64,000 nt of DNA, taken from the NCBI RefSeq assembly GCF_036248255.1, contig NZ_CP109178.1, positions 1,612,001-1,676,000 on the forward strand, read 5' to 3'. Both the position numbers and the translations under genes were made by a program. This DNA comes from Streptomyces sp. NBC_01717. Lineage in GTDB: Bacteria > Actinomycetota > Actinomycetes > Streptomycetales > Streptomycetaceae. Shown here piece by piece: positions 16,096 to 24,901 of the stretch. The notes beneath the pieces were generated by a model. That model was not told the origin of the DNA and ran no database searches. It worked only from the letters and a program-made list of their open reading frames with translations. Position 1 is the stretch's first letter. Each line of letters begins with the position of its first letter.

Positions 16096-16731
16096 CTAGC
16101 GGAGGATGAAGCGGCTCTTGGCGCGGAATTCCTCGACGAGCGCGGCCGGCGCCTTCTCGGGTGACCCCGCGTCGTACGGCGGCTCGGGGTCGTACTCCGT
16201 CAGCAGCTGTACGGCCTGGGCGTGCTCGTCGCCGGCGATCCGGCCGAGCAGGGTGAGCCCCATGTCGATGCCGGACGATACGCCGGCGGCCGTGACGTAC
16301 TTGCCGTCGATGACGACGCGCTCGCCGGTCGGCTCGGCGCCGTACGTCTTCAGGACGTCCAGGGCGAGCCAGTGCGAGGTGGCGCGCCGCCCCTCCAGCA
16401 GACCGGCCGCGGCGAGCAGCAGCGAGCCGGTGCAGACGGAGGTCGTCCAGGTGCTGGTGGCATCGGCGGCGCGCAGCCAGCCGAGCAGCGTCTCGTTCTC
16501 CATCTGGGCGCTCTGGCCGGGGCCACCGGGGACGATCACCAGATCCGGGGCGGGTACGTCGGCGAGGGTCCGTTCGGCGACGAGCGCGAGGCTGCCGCTG
16601 TCGTTGCGCACGGGGCCGGTCCGCTCCGCTACGAAGACGGTCTCGGCGCCGGGGGTGCGGGAGAGGATTTCGTAGGGGCCGACGGCGTCGAGTGCCGTGA
16701 AGCGGTCGAAGAGGACGACGGCGATCTGCAT
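16096..16731 (-). CDS. DJ-1/PfpI-family protein
   Basis: A 211-residue member of the DJ-1/PfpI superfamily, isonitrile hydratase-like subgroup. The N-terminal strand VVLFDRFTALDAVGPYEIL is typical. The nucleophile elbow Cys is in TSVCTGSLLLAAAGLLEGR near residue 100, followed by ATSHW. Members hydrate isonitriles or act as glyoxalases, chaperones or amidases, so the substrate is uncertain. It follows the GlxA-type regulator gene after ten bases and is probably co-transcribed. The two share the same DJ-1 domain, so one may have arisen from the other. Confidence 0.87.
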   Translation of the reverse strand: MQIAVVLFDRFTALDAVGPYEILSRTPGAETVFVAERTGPVRNDSGSLALVAERTLADVPAPDLVIVPGGPGQSAQMENETLLGWLRAADATSTWTTSVCTGSLLLAAAGLLEGRRATSHWLALDVLKTYGAEPTGERVVIDGKYVTAAGVSSGIDMGLTLLGRIAGDEHAQAVQLLTEYDPEPPYDAGSPEKAPAALVEEFRAKSRFILR

Positions 16732-16741
16732 GGCATGCCTT

Positions 16742-17710
16742 TCAGCTGGTGCTGGTCACGGGCTGGGGGCGGAACCGCCGCCGGTACTCGGCGGGCGCGG
16801 TGCCGAGGGTCTTGATGAAGGCGCGACGCATCGCCTCCGGGGTGCCGTACCCGCAGGCGTGCGCGACATGGGCGACCCCGTCGGAGGTGTCCTCCAGGAG
16901 CCGCCGGGCGTGTTCGATCCGAACGCGGTCGACGTACCGGCCCGGTGTCTGCCCCGTCTCGGCCTGGAAGGCGCGGGCGAAGTGGCGGGGCGAGAGGCGG
17001 GCACGGGCGGCGAGCGCCTCGACGGAGAGATCGTCACCGGGGTGCGCGGTGATCCAGTGCTGGACCTCGCGCAGCGGTTCGCGACGGGCGATCTGCGAGG
17101 TGAGCTGCGCGCTGAACTGGGCCTGGTTGCCCGGCCGCCGCAGAAAGACGACGAGGTGGCGGGCGACGGTGAGCGCGATCTGCCTGCCGAAGTCCTCCTC
17201 GACGAGAGCGAGGGAGAGATCGATGCCCGCGGTGACACCGGCGGACGTGGCCAGCTTCCCGTCGCGTACGAAGATCGGGTCCGGGTCGACCTCGACGGCC
17301 GGATAGGTGCGGGCGAGATGCTCGGCGACCACCCAGTGCGTGGTCGCCCGGTGCCCGTCCAGCAGTCCCGCCTCCGCGAGCAGCAGGGCCCCGGTGCAGA
17401 CCGAGACCAGCCGCTCGGCGTGCGGGGCGTGTACCCGCAGCCAGTCGACGAGTGCCGGATCCGGGGCACGGGTGCCCTGGCCGCCGGGGACGAGGAGGGT
17501 GTGGGGCGGTTCGGCGTCGGCGAGGCTGCCGTCCGGTACGAGAGTGAGTCCGACGCTCGTGCGGACCGGCGCGCCGTCGAGCGAGGCGGTGCGGAGGTCG
17601 TACGTGACGTCCGGGAAGCGCGCGGCCCCCGCGAAGACCTCCATGGGCCCGGTGACATCGAGGCTCTGGACGCCGTCGAAGAGGACGACGAGTACGGATC
17701 GCTGCGTCAT
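16742..17710 (-). CDS. GlxA-type AraC-family transcriptional regulator (DJ-1 domain plus HTH)
   Basis: A 322-residue regulator. Residues 1-190 are a DJ-1/PfpI-like sensor domain (VVLFDGVQSLDVTGPMEVF, then SVCTGALLLAEAGLLDGHR), and residues 210-315 hold two AraC helix-turn-helix motifs (RARLSPRHFARAFQAETG and VAHACGYGTPEAMRRAF). The ATG at 17710 gives the family N-terminus; a longer frame adds 21 unlike residues. The adjacent DJ-1 gene downstream is the likely target and partner. In other bacteria such regulators control amine, arginine or glycine betaine catabolism, but the ligand here is unknown. Confidence 0.9.
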   Translation of the reverse strand: MTQRSVLVVLFDGVQSLDVTGPMEVFAGAARFPDVTYDLRTASLDGAPVRTSVGLTLVPDGSLADAEPPHTLLVPGGQGTRAPDPALVDWLRVHAPHAERLVSVCTGALLLAEAGLLDGHRATTHWVVAEHLARTYPAVEVDPDPIFVRDGKLATSAGVTAGIDLSLALVEEDFGRQIALTVARHLVVFLRRPGNQAQFSAQLTSQIARREPLREVQHWITAHPGDDLSVEALAARARLSPRHFARAFQAETGQTPGRYVDRVRIEHARRLLEDTSDGVAHVAHACGYGTPEAMRRAFIKTLGTAPAEYRRRFRPQPVTSTS

Positions 17711-17844
17711 GTCCTCCATCCTTGTGGGCCGCGGAGATGGCCGCAATGACGAACAACCCACCTTTTCTGCCATCGGGGATCCGGTGCGGACCGGACGTGG
17801 CCCTGGGGTTCCGTCACGTACCGACCAGTCGGTAACGTGCGCGC

Positions 17845-18708
17845 ATGAGTACTCTGCCGCCGCTCGCCGGACGCCGCTGCCACAACGCCATCAACCCGCT
17901 GCACTCGACGGTCTACTTCTCCCCCGACCTCGGCAAGGAGCTCGGAGAGCTCGGCATCGACGACTCGAACGCCGCCTACTTCGCCGCACGCGGGGCGGCG
18001 CTGGGTGCTGTCGGACCGGGCACCGTCACCGCGACCTTCTACAACTTCAACCACGACCTCGTCGCCCGGCACCTGCCCGCGGTGTGGTCCGTCGCCTCGC
18101 CGGAGGCGGTCCTGGAGGCCCGGCTGCGCGCCGTCGACACGACGCTGCGCCGGCTGCTCGGCCCGGAGATCATCGACTCCCCCGAACTGGCCGAGGCGGC
18201 GGAGCTGGCGCTGCGCGCCGCCGAGGCGTGCACCCGACACGCCCGGCCGCTGTACGCCGCCCACGCCGATCTGCCCGTGCCCGAGCAGCCGCACCTGGCG
18301 TACTGGCACGCCGCGACACTGCTGCGTGAACACCGCGGCGACGGCCATCTCGCCGCGCTCCTCGCCGCCGGTCTCGACCCGGTCGAGGCCCTGGCCAGCC
18401 ACACCGCAACCGGCAAGGGCATGTCGCCTCGCTGGGTTCTCGCCACCCGCGGCTGGCGCCGCAACGACTGGGACGACGCGACCGAGCGGCTGCGGGGGCG
18501 TGGACTGCTCGACGGCGAGGGCGAGTTGACGGAGGCCGGCGTGGCGCTGCGCGCGGAGCTGGAGGACGCCACCGACCGGATGGACGCGGCACCGTACGAG
18601 CATCTCGGCGCGGCGGGCGTGGCGCGGCTGACCGAGCTGGCGCGCGGCTTCCTGTTCACGGCGGCTTCGGCGGGTGCGTTCCCGGCCGACCTGATCGGGA
18701 AGGGCTGA
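17845..18708 (+). CDS. SCO6745-family protein of unknown function
   Basis: A 287-residue, largely helical protein that begins RRCHNAINPLHSTVYFSPD and matches what is known as the SCO6745 family of actinobacteria. It has no signal peptide, membrane helix or catalytic motif I can name. The C-terminal half contains a winged-helix-like segment (WRRNDWDDATERLRGRGLLD followed by GELTEAGVALR), which may bind DNA or a partner. It is divergent from the GlxA-type regulator. Function is not known. Confidence 0.8.
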   Translation: MSTLPPLAGRRCHNAINPLHSTVYFSPDLGKELGELGIDDSNAAYFAARGAALGAVGPGTVTATFYNFNHDLVARHLPAVWSVASPEAVLEARLRAVDTTLRRLLGPEIIDSPELAEAAELALRAAEACTRHARPLYAAHADLPVPEQPHLAYWHAATLLREHRGDGHLAALLAAGLDPVEALASHTATGKGMSPRWVLATRGWRRNDWDDATERLRGRGLLDGEGELTEAGVALRAELEDATDRMDAAPYEHLGAAGVARLTELARGFLFTAASAGAFPADLIGKG

Positions 18709-18845
18709 GCCGCCGACCGGTCGACAAACGGGGTGGTCGGGCGACACGGCGCCCGGCCACGCGGCACAATGCTGGCGAAGGAGCCACGGCGTGCCCTGGC
18801 CCCCGGTAAGCACAGCCAGTACGAGAAGGCGAGTCGGTAGAAACC

Positions 18846-21266
18846 GTGACGACGTCCATCGAAGGCAGGATCGCCGAGGAGCTCGGCGTACGCGAGCGGC
18901 AGGTGAAGGCGGCCGTCGAGCTGCTCGACGGCGGGTCGACCGTGCCGTTCATCGCGCGCTACCGCAAGGAAGCGACCGAGATGCTCGACGACGCGCAGCT
19001 GCGCACGCTCGAGGAGCGGTTGCGGTATCTGCGGGAGCTGGAGGACCGGCGTACCGCGATCCTCGACTCCGTTCGCGAGCAGGGCAAGCTGGACGAGGCC
19101 CTGGAGGCGCAGATCCGGGCGGCCGACACCAAGGCCCGTCTTGAGGACATCTATCTGCCGTTCAAACCGAAACGGCGGACGAAGGCGCAGATCGCCCGGG
19201 AGGCGGGGCTCGAACCGCTCGCCGACGGGCTGCTGGGCGACACGTCGGTCGAGCCGCTCGCCGCGGCGTCCGCCTTCGTCGACGTCGACAAGGGCGTCGC
19301 GGACGCGGCGGCGGCGCTGGAGGGCGCCCGCGCGATCCTGACCGAGCGTTTCTCGGAGGACGCGGATCTGATCGGCGAGCTGCGCGAGCGCATGTGGTCG
19401 CGCGGGCGGCTGGCGGCGAAGGTGCGGGACGGCAAGGAGGAGGCCGGCGCGAAGTTCGCCGACTACTTCGACTTCGCCGAGCCGTTCACCGCGCTGCCCT
19501 CGCACCGGGTGCTCGCGATGCTCCGGGGCGAGAAGGAGGACGTTCTCGACCTGGTCCTGGAGCCGGAGGAGCCGTCGGACGAGCCGGGCCCGTCGACGTA
19601 CGAGAACATGGTCGCCCGCCGCTTCGGTGTGGCCGACCGCGGCCGCCCCGGTGACAAGTGGCTGGGCGACACCGTGCGCTGGGCGTGGCGGACCCGGATC
19701 CTCGTCCACCTCGGGATCGATCTGCGGCTGCGGCTGCGTACGGCGGCGGAGGACGAGGCGGTACGGGTCTTCGCGTCGAACCTGCGCGATCTGCTGCTCG
19801 CCGCGCCGGCCGGGACGCGGGCCACGCTGGGGCTCGACCCCGGCTTCCGTACCGGGGTGAAGGTCGCCGTCGTCGACGCGACCGGCAAGGTCGTGGCGAC
19901 GGACGTCATCTACCCGCACGTCCCGGCGAACAAGTGGGACGAGTCGCTGGCCAAGCTGGAGCGGCTGGCGAAGGAGCACTCCGTCGACCTGATCGCGATC
20001 GGCAACGGCACCGCGTCCCGCGAGACGGACAAGCTCGCCGGTGAGCTGTGCGACAAGCACCCGGAGCTGAAGCTCACCAAGGTGATGGTGTCCGAGGCGG
20101 GCGCCTCGGTCTACTCGGCCTCGGCCTTCGCCTCGCAGGAACTCCCCGACATGGACGTGTCGTTGCGCGGCGCGGTGTCCATCGCGCGGCGCCTGCAGGA
20201 TCCGCTGGCCGAACTGGTGAAGATCGACCCGAAGTCGATCGGTGTCGGCCAGTACCAGCACGATCTGTCCGAGGTGAAGCTGTCGCGTTCGCTGGACGCG
20301 GTGGTCGAGGACTGCGTGAACGGCGTCGGTGTCGACGTCAACACCGCATCGGCGCCGCTGCTTTCGCGGGTCTCGGGCATCGGCTCCGGCCTCGCGGAGA
20401 ACATCGTCGCGCACCGGGACGCGAACGGGCCCTTCCGGTCCCGGAGGTCGCTGAAGGATGTGGCGCGGCTGGGCCCGAAGGCGTACGAGCAGTGCGCGGG
20501 CTTCCTCCGGATCCGGGGCGACGACCCGCTGGACGCGTCGAGCGTGCACCCGGAGGCGTACCCGGTGGTGCGGGCGATGGTGAAGAGGACGGGCAGTGAC
20601 GTCGCTTCGCTGGTCGGCAACACGGGGGTGTTGCGGTCGCTGCGGGCCGACGACTTCGTGGACGAGAAGTTCGGTCTGCCGACGGTCACGGACATCCTGA
20701 AGGAGCTGGAGAAGCCGGGGCGCGACCCGCGGCCGGCGTTCAAGACGGCCACCTTCAAGGAGGGCGTCGAGAAGATCGGCGACCTGGTGTCCGGGATGGT
20801 GCTGGAAGGGGTCGTCACGAATGTCGCCGCGTTCGGGGCGTTCGTGGACGTCGGCGTCCACCAGGACGGTCTGGTGCACGTGTCGGCGATGTCGAAGACC
20901 TTCGTGAAGGACCCTCGGGATGTGGTGAAGCCGGGCGACATCGTGAAGGTGAAGGTGATGGACGTCGACATCCCGCGGAAGCGGATCTCGCTGACGTTGC
21001 GGTTGGACGACGAGGCGTCGGCGGGGGCGGCGCCTCAGGGCGGCGGAGCGAAGCGGGAGCGGGGCGAGCGGGGCGGTCAGGGTGGCCGGCCGCCACGGCA
21101 GCGGCAGGGCCAGGGCCAGGGTCAGGGTCAGGGCGGTCAGGACCGCGAGCGGCGCGGTGCCGGTGGCTCTGCTCGTCCGGCGCCGGCTCCGGTGAACAGT
21201 GCGATGGCGGATGCGCTGCGGCGGGCGGGACTGGCGGATCCGCAGCAGGGCGGGAAGAAGCGCTGA
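18846..21266 (+). CDS. tex: Tex-family RNA-binding transcription accessory protein
   Basis: An 806-residue protein related to Tex/Spt6, a nucleic-acid-binding factor tied to transcription. Domains in order: helical Tex-N (VPFIARYRKEATEMLDD), a YqgF/RNase H-like domain (TLGLDPGFRTGVKVAVVDAT near 330), helix-hairpin-helix repeats (SGIGSGLAENIVAHR), and an S1 RNA-binding domain (VVTNVAAFGAFVDVGVHQDG near 660). The C-terminus is a Gly/Gln/Arg-rich tail with QGQ repeats, common in Streptomyces Tex. The start is GTG. Length is normal for actinobacteria. Confidence 0.95.
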   Translation: MTTSIEGRIAEELGVRERQVKAAVELLDGGSTVPFIARYRKEATEMLDDAQLRTLEERLRYLRELEDRRTAILDSVREQGKLDEALEAQIRAADTKARLEDIYLPFKPKRRTKAQIAREAGLEPLADGLLGDTSVEPLAAASAFVDVDKGVADAAAALEGARAILTERFSEDADLIGELRERMWSRGRLAAKVRDGKEEAGAKFADYFDFAEPFTALPSHRVLAMLRGEKEDVLDLVLEPEEPSDEPGPSTYENMVARRFGVADRGRPGDKWLGDTVRWAWRTRILVHLGIDLRLRLRTAAEDEAVRVFASNLRDLLLAAPAGTRATLGLDPGFRTGVKVAVVDATGKVVATDVIYPHVPANKWDESLAKLERLAKEHSVDLIAIGNGTASRETDKLAGELCDKHPELKLTKVMVSEAGASVYSASAFASQELPDMDVSLRGAVSIARRLQDPLAELVKIDPKSIGVGQYQHDLSEVKLSRSLDAVVEDCVNGVGVDVNTASAPLLSRVSGIGSGLAENIVAHRDANGPFRSRRSLKDVARLGPKAYEQCAGFLRIRGDDPLDASSVHPEAYPVVRAMVKRTGSDVASLVGNTGVLRSLRADDFVDEKFGLPTVTDILKELEKPGRDPRPAFKTATFKEGVEKIGDLVSGMVLEGVVTNVAAFGAFVDVGVHQDGLVHVSAMSKTFVKDPRDVVKPGDIVKVKVMDVDIPRKRISLTLRLDDEASAGAAPQGGGAKRERGERGGQGGRPPRQRQGQGQGQGQGGQDRERRGAGGSARPAPAPVNSAMADALRRAGLADPQQGGKKR

Positions 21267-21275
21267 CGGCGGCGC

Positions 21276-21312
21276 GGGTGGGGGCGGTCCGCCGAGCGGG
21301 CTGCCCCCACCC
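21276..21312. terminator. Terminator between tex and the convergent ABC-F gene
   Basis: A perfect 10-bp stem (21276-21285 with 21303-21312) around a 17-base loop lies 9 bases after the tex stop. Being symmetric, it may also serve the convergent ABC-F gene. Confidence 0.7.
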
Positions 21313-21339
21313 CGCCCCTTCCCGGAAGCGGGGCTCCGG

Positions 21340-21410
21340 TCCTCGTACGCCGGACTGACCGAAGGCGCCCCGTCCAGGCGGGAGAGCCCATGCCGTCCGG
21401 CGTCCGAGGA
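21340..21410. repeat. Streptomyces-type intergenic palindromic repeat
   Basis: Arms at 21340-21355 and 21395-21410 pair at 15 of 16 positions (TCCTCGTACGCCGGAC against GTCCGGCGTCCGAGGA). The core GTCCGGCGT..GAGGAC resembles a short palindromic unit I have often seen dispersed between Streptomyces genes. It sits between convergent genes next to a GC-rich patch with more partial arms (CCGGAAGCGGGGC and GCCCCGGAAGG). Confidence 0.6.
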
Positions 21411-21470
21411 CAATTTCCGGGCGTCTCCGGCGGCTGAGGAGCGGTGCCGGGGCAGAGCCCCGGAAGGCCG

Positions 21471-23108
21471 TCAGGCCTCGGTCACCTTGCCCGCCGCCAC
21501 CTCGACCCGCCTCGTCGTCCGCACCGCCTCCAGCATCCGCCGGTCATGCGTGACCAGGAGCAACGTCCCGGTGTACGAGTCGAGCGCCGATTCCAGCTGC
21601 TCGATCGCGGGCAGGTCGAGGTGGTTCGTGGGCTCGTCCAGGACCAGGAGGTTCACGCCCCTGCCCTGCAGGAGGGCCAGTGCCGCGCGGGTGCGCTCCC
21701 CCGGGGAGAGCGTCGTCGCGGGGCGCATCACATGGTCCGCGCGCAGCCCGAACTTGGCTAGCAGCGTGCGCACTTCGGCGGGTTCGGTGTCCGGGACGGC
21801 CGCGCAGAACGCCTCAAGCAGCGACTCCGAGCCGTGGAACAGCTTCCGTGCCTGGTCCACCTCGCCGACCACCACGCCCGAGCCGAGCGTCGCGTGGCCC
21901 GAGTCCAGCGGGAGGCGCCCCAGCAGCGCCGCGAGGAGGGTGGACTTACCGGCTCCGTTGGCGCCGGTGATCGCCACCCGGTCCGCCCAGTCGATCTGCA
22001 GCGACGCCGGGCCGAACGCGAAATCGCCGCGTTCGACCTGTGCGTCGCGCAGGGTCGCGACGACCGAACCGGAACGCGGGGCCGTCGCGATCTCCATCCG
22101 CAGCTCCCACTCCTTGCGCGGTTCGTCGACGACATCGAGCCGTTCGATCATGCGCTGGGTCTGCCGGGCCTTCGCGGCCTGCTTCTCGCTCGCCTCGCTG
22201 CGGAACTTGCGGCCGATCTTGTCGGAGTCGGTGGCCTTGCGGCGGGCGTTCTTGACGCCCTTGTCCATCCAGCCGCGCTGCATCTGCGCCCGCCCCTCGA
22301 GGGCGGAGCGCTTGTCGGCGTACTCCTCGAACTCCTCGCGGGCGTGCCGGCGTGCGCGGTCGCGCTCCTCCAGGTAGGCCGCGTAACCGCCGCCGTACAG
22401 GTTGATCTGCTGCTGGGCGAGGTCGAGTTCGAGGACCTTGGTGACCGTGCGCATCAGGAACTCGCGGTCGTGGCTGATCACGACGGTGCCTGCGCGCAGC
22501 CCGGAGACGTACCGCTCCAGGCGCTCCAGGCCGTCCAGGTCGAGGTCGTTGGTGGGCTCGTCGAGCAGGAAGATGTCGTAGCGCGACAGGAGCAGCGAGG
22601 CGAGGCCGGCGCGGGCGGCCTGACCGCCGGAGAGTGCGGTCATCGGCAGGTCGAGGCCGACGGTCAGACCGAGGTCGGCGGCGATCTCCTCGGCACGCTC
22701 GTCCAGGTCGGCGCCGCCGAGGGCCAGCCAGCGTTCGAGGGTGTCGGAGTACGCGTCGTCGGCACCCGGCGCCTCGTCGACCAGGGCCTGGGTCGCGGCG
22801 TCCATCGCCGCCTGTGCGTCGGCGACGCCGGTCCGGCGGGCGAGGAACTCCCGCACGGTCTCGTCCGGGCGCCGCTCCGGCTCCTGCGGGAGGTGGCCGA
22901 CGGTGGCGGTGGGCGGGGAGAGCCGCAGCTCGCCCTCCTCCGGCCGGTCGAGCCCGGCGAGCAGCCGGAGCAGCGACGATTTTCCGGCTCCGTTGACTCC
23001 GACGAGACCGATCACGTCGCCGGGCGCGACGACGAGGTCGAGCCCGGCGAACAGTGTGCGGTCGCCGTGTCCGGCGGCGAGGTCCTTGGCGACGAGAGTG
23101 GCAGTCAT
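21471..23108 (-). CDS. ABC-F family ATPase (ribosome-associated type)
   Basis: A 545-residue protein with two ABC domains and no membrane segment. Domain 1 has Walker A GLVGVNGAGKSS, signature ALSGGQAARAGL and Walker B FLLDEPTNDLDL. A charged linker with many Arg/Lys follows (about 235-320), then domain 2 with ITGANGAGKSTL, TLSPGERTRAAL and LVLDEPTNHLDL. ABC-F proteins act on the ribosome as translation factors or antibiotic-protection proteins. Without a known subgroup motif I cannot say which. The SpoU-type methyltransferase gene lies 46 bases upstream and is probably in the same transcript, giving a ribosome/RNA theme. Confidence 0.92.
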   Translation of the reverse strand: MTATLVAKDLAAGHGDRTLFAGLDLVVAPGDVIGLVGVNGAGKSSLLRLLAGLDRPEEGELRLSPPTATVGHLPQEPERRPDETVREFLARRTGVADAQAAMDAATQALVDEAPGADDAYSDTLERWLALGGADLDERAEEIAADLGLTVGLDLPMTALSGGQAARAGLASLLLSRYDIFLLDEPTNDLDLDGLERLERYVSGLRAGTVVISHDREFLMRTVTKVLELDLAQQQINLYGGGYAAYLEERDRARRHAREEFEEYADKRSALEGRAQMQRGWMDKGVKNARRKATDSDKIGRKFRSEASEKQAAKARQTQRMIERLDVVDEPRKEWELRMEIATAPRSGSVVATLRDAQVERGDFAFGPASLQIDWADRVAITGANGAGKSTLLAALLGRLPLDSGHATLGSGVVVGEVDQARKLFHGSESLLEAFCAAVPDTEPAEVRTLLAKFGLRADHVMRPATTLSPGERTRAALALLQGRGVNLLVLDEPTNHLDLPAIEQLESALDSYTGTLLLVTHDRRMLEAVRTTRRVEVAAGKVTEA

Positions 23109-23154
23109 CAGGGTCCCGATCCTAATCGGCGCCCGGCCTCGCCCTCGACGGGTG

Positions 23155-23688
23155 TCACAGCAGGCCGGCCAGTCGGTAGAGGGCGAGGGATCCCGCCACG
23201 GCGACGTTCAGGCTGGCGCCGGTGCCGATCATCGGGATCTCGACGCAGGTGTCGAGGAGATCCAGGGCCTCGGGTGGGATGCCCTGCTGTTCGTGGCCGA
23301 GGACCATCACGGTCGGTTCGCGGGCCGCGGGCAGGTCGGCGAGGCGGATCGCCTCGTCGGCCAGTTCGACACCGACTATCCGCAGACCCCGCTCGCGCTG
23401 TTTCTGCAGCCAGCCGAGGGGATCGCCGGTCCAGTGGGTGCAGAGGGGTTTGCGGAGGGTGTTGCCGCGGGCCAGGGCCTCGGGCACCCACGGGTGGCGG
23501 GGCACGGTGAGGCAGGCGCCGACGGCGTCACAGGTACGGGCCAGGGTGCCGAGATTCGCTCCGTGCAGCGGCCAGAGCGGAGCGGCGTAGAGGTGGTCCC
23601 AGCAGGAGTGTGCGCGCGGGCGCCGGGTGCGGCGGAGTTCCGTGCGGGTACGGGTGCGGATCGCGGGCCCGCTCCGGTCGCCGCTCAT
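23155..23688 (-). CDS. SpoU/TrmH-family RNA 2'-O-methyltransferase
   Basis: A 177-residue SPOUT methyltransferase. The catalytic Arg motif is GANLGTLARTCDAVG; the SAM-binding trefoil-knot motifs are VMVLGHEQQGIPPEAL and PMIGTGASLNVAVAGSLALY. It lacks the extra N-terminal substrate-binding domain of RlmB, so tRNA is a plausible target. The N-terminal 25 residues are Arg-rich. It is upstream of, and probably co-transcribed with, the ABC-F gene. Confidence 0.9.
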   Translation of the reverse strand: MSGDRSGPAIRTRTRTELRRTRRPRAHSCWDHLYAAPLWPLHGANLGTLARTCDAVGACLTVPRHPWVPEALARGNTLRKPLCTHWTGDPLGWLQKQRERGLRIVGVELADEAIRLADLPAAREPTVMVLGHEQQGIPPEALDLLDTCVEIPMIGTGASLNVAVAGSLALYRLAGLL

Positions 23689-23782
23689 CGCGGCACGGAG
23701 GCGGACCTCCCGGACGGGTGGTGGTGCGTACGAGGCATCGTGTGCGGCGATTGGCGGCTCGCCGGGGCCATCGACTTCCAGC

Positions 23783-24835
23783 TCAGTGGTGCACCATCGG
23801 TGCGACCAGCACGCTCCCCATGGTGCGCGCCACGATGAAGGATTGCCCCTTCACCGCCCGTGCGTCCAGTGGAATTCGGTGCTCGCCCGGTTCCAGTACG
23901 CCGTCGAAGACCTCCTGGGTGTGGGTGCGGTACAGCCGGTCGATCCGGTACGCGACCAGGCTCACCCGGCAGGACGAGGTGACGTGGACTCCGGCCGTGC
24001 CGTCCGCCGCCGCCAGCCGGACCAGACGGCGCTGGGCGGGTGCGGTGCGGTCAAGGGCATGTTCGATCTGGGCGACCAGTACGGGGATGACCGGAGCGAG
24101 GCCGTCGACGTAGGCGACGTCCGCTCCGGCCCGGGTGAAGGCCTGCCGCACGGCGGCGCGTTCGTCTTCGGTGATGGCGCGGCCGAAGGCCACGGCACGG
24201 TAGCCGCGGAGCTCGTCGGGCGACACCTGGGCGACGTCGGCGGCGACGTCGGCGCCGATCCCGATGGCGCGGAGTGCGGCGGCGAGCTTGGCGAGTACGG
24301 CGACGCGGGCGCCGATCAGCAGGACGCGGCGCCCGGCGGGCACGTCCGGGCCCGGCTCGGAGCCGTCCGCCGACGCTGCCGGAAGCAGTCGTTCCAGTGC
24401 CTGCCGGTACTGGAAGCCGTCGAAGCGGAACGGCCCTATGCCGTGGTACCCGCTCCGTTCCAGGTCGACGGTCTCGTACGTCTGCCAGGCGAAGTCGCGC
24501 CAGACGATGTCGGCGCCGTCGCGTTCGATGACAGCGGTGACCGCCCCGCATCCGAGGCTCTCGCACTCGGGGCAGCCGTAGATCACGTAGCGCCCGTCGG
24601 CGAGCGGGGCTTCCACTTCGAGGAGCAGGCGCCGCACGTGCGTGGTGAAGATCGCGGGCGGTACGTCGGAGGCGAGCGGGGACACGGCGTCGAGGTCGGT
24701 GAGCTGGAACAGCAGCGGGCGGCCGTCGACGATGAAGTCCATGAAGTCCCGGTGCACCTGGTAGTCGCCATCGGCGAGGACTCCACCGGCTCGCATCGCC
24801 GGCGCAAGGCCGAAGGTCGCGTACTCGGCAGACAT
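23783..24835 (-). CDS. Two-part protein of unknown function with a Cys cluster
   Basis: A 350-residue protein I do not recognise. The N-terminal half contains DGDYQVHRDFMDFIVDGRPL and a Cys cluster, YGCPECESLGCGAV near residue 90, followed by ERDGADIVWRDFAWQT. The three Cys could bind a metal. The C-terminal half begins RRVLLIGARVAVLAKLAAAL and looks like an alpha/beta fold. The start is ATG 24835; the frame runs further upstream but crosses the divergent oxidase gene. There is no signal peptide. It is transcribed away from a D-amino-acid oxidase gene across about 66 bp, so the two may share control. Confidence 0.72.
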   Translation of the reverse strand: MSAEYATFGLAPAMRAGGVLADGDYQVHRDFMDFIVDGRPLLFQLTDLDAVSPLASDVPPAIFTTHVRRLLLEVEAPLADGRYVIYGCPECESLGCGAVTAVIERDGADIVWRDFAWQTYETVDLERSGYHGIGPFRFDGFQYRQALERLLPAASADGSEPGPDVPAGRRVLLIGARVAVLAKLAAALRAIGIGADVAADVAQVSPDELRGYRAVAFGRAITEDERAAVRQAFTRAGADVAYVDGLAPVIPVLVAQIEHALDRTAPAQRRLVRLAAADGTAGVHVTSSCRVSLVAYRIDRLYRTHTQEVFDGVLEPGEHRIPLDARAVKGQSFIVARTMGSVLVAPMVHH

Positions 24836-24901
24836 GACCCGAGTATTCCCGGCTCGGACCTGTTGTGAGCGCGGCATCGGGCATTCCGTTAACGTCCGCC
24901 C

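Noticed and set aside
21100..21150. QGQ-coding repeat in tex as a possible mobile or CRISPR-like repeat
   Set aside because: It is an in-frame low-complexity tail, common in actinobacterial Tex proteins.
18039..21413. Open minus-strand frame of 1124 codons opposite tex
   Set aside because: It is antisense to the well-supported tex gene, is Arg/Gly/Pro-rich and matches no protein pattern; long shadow frames are expected in this base composition.
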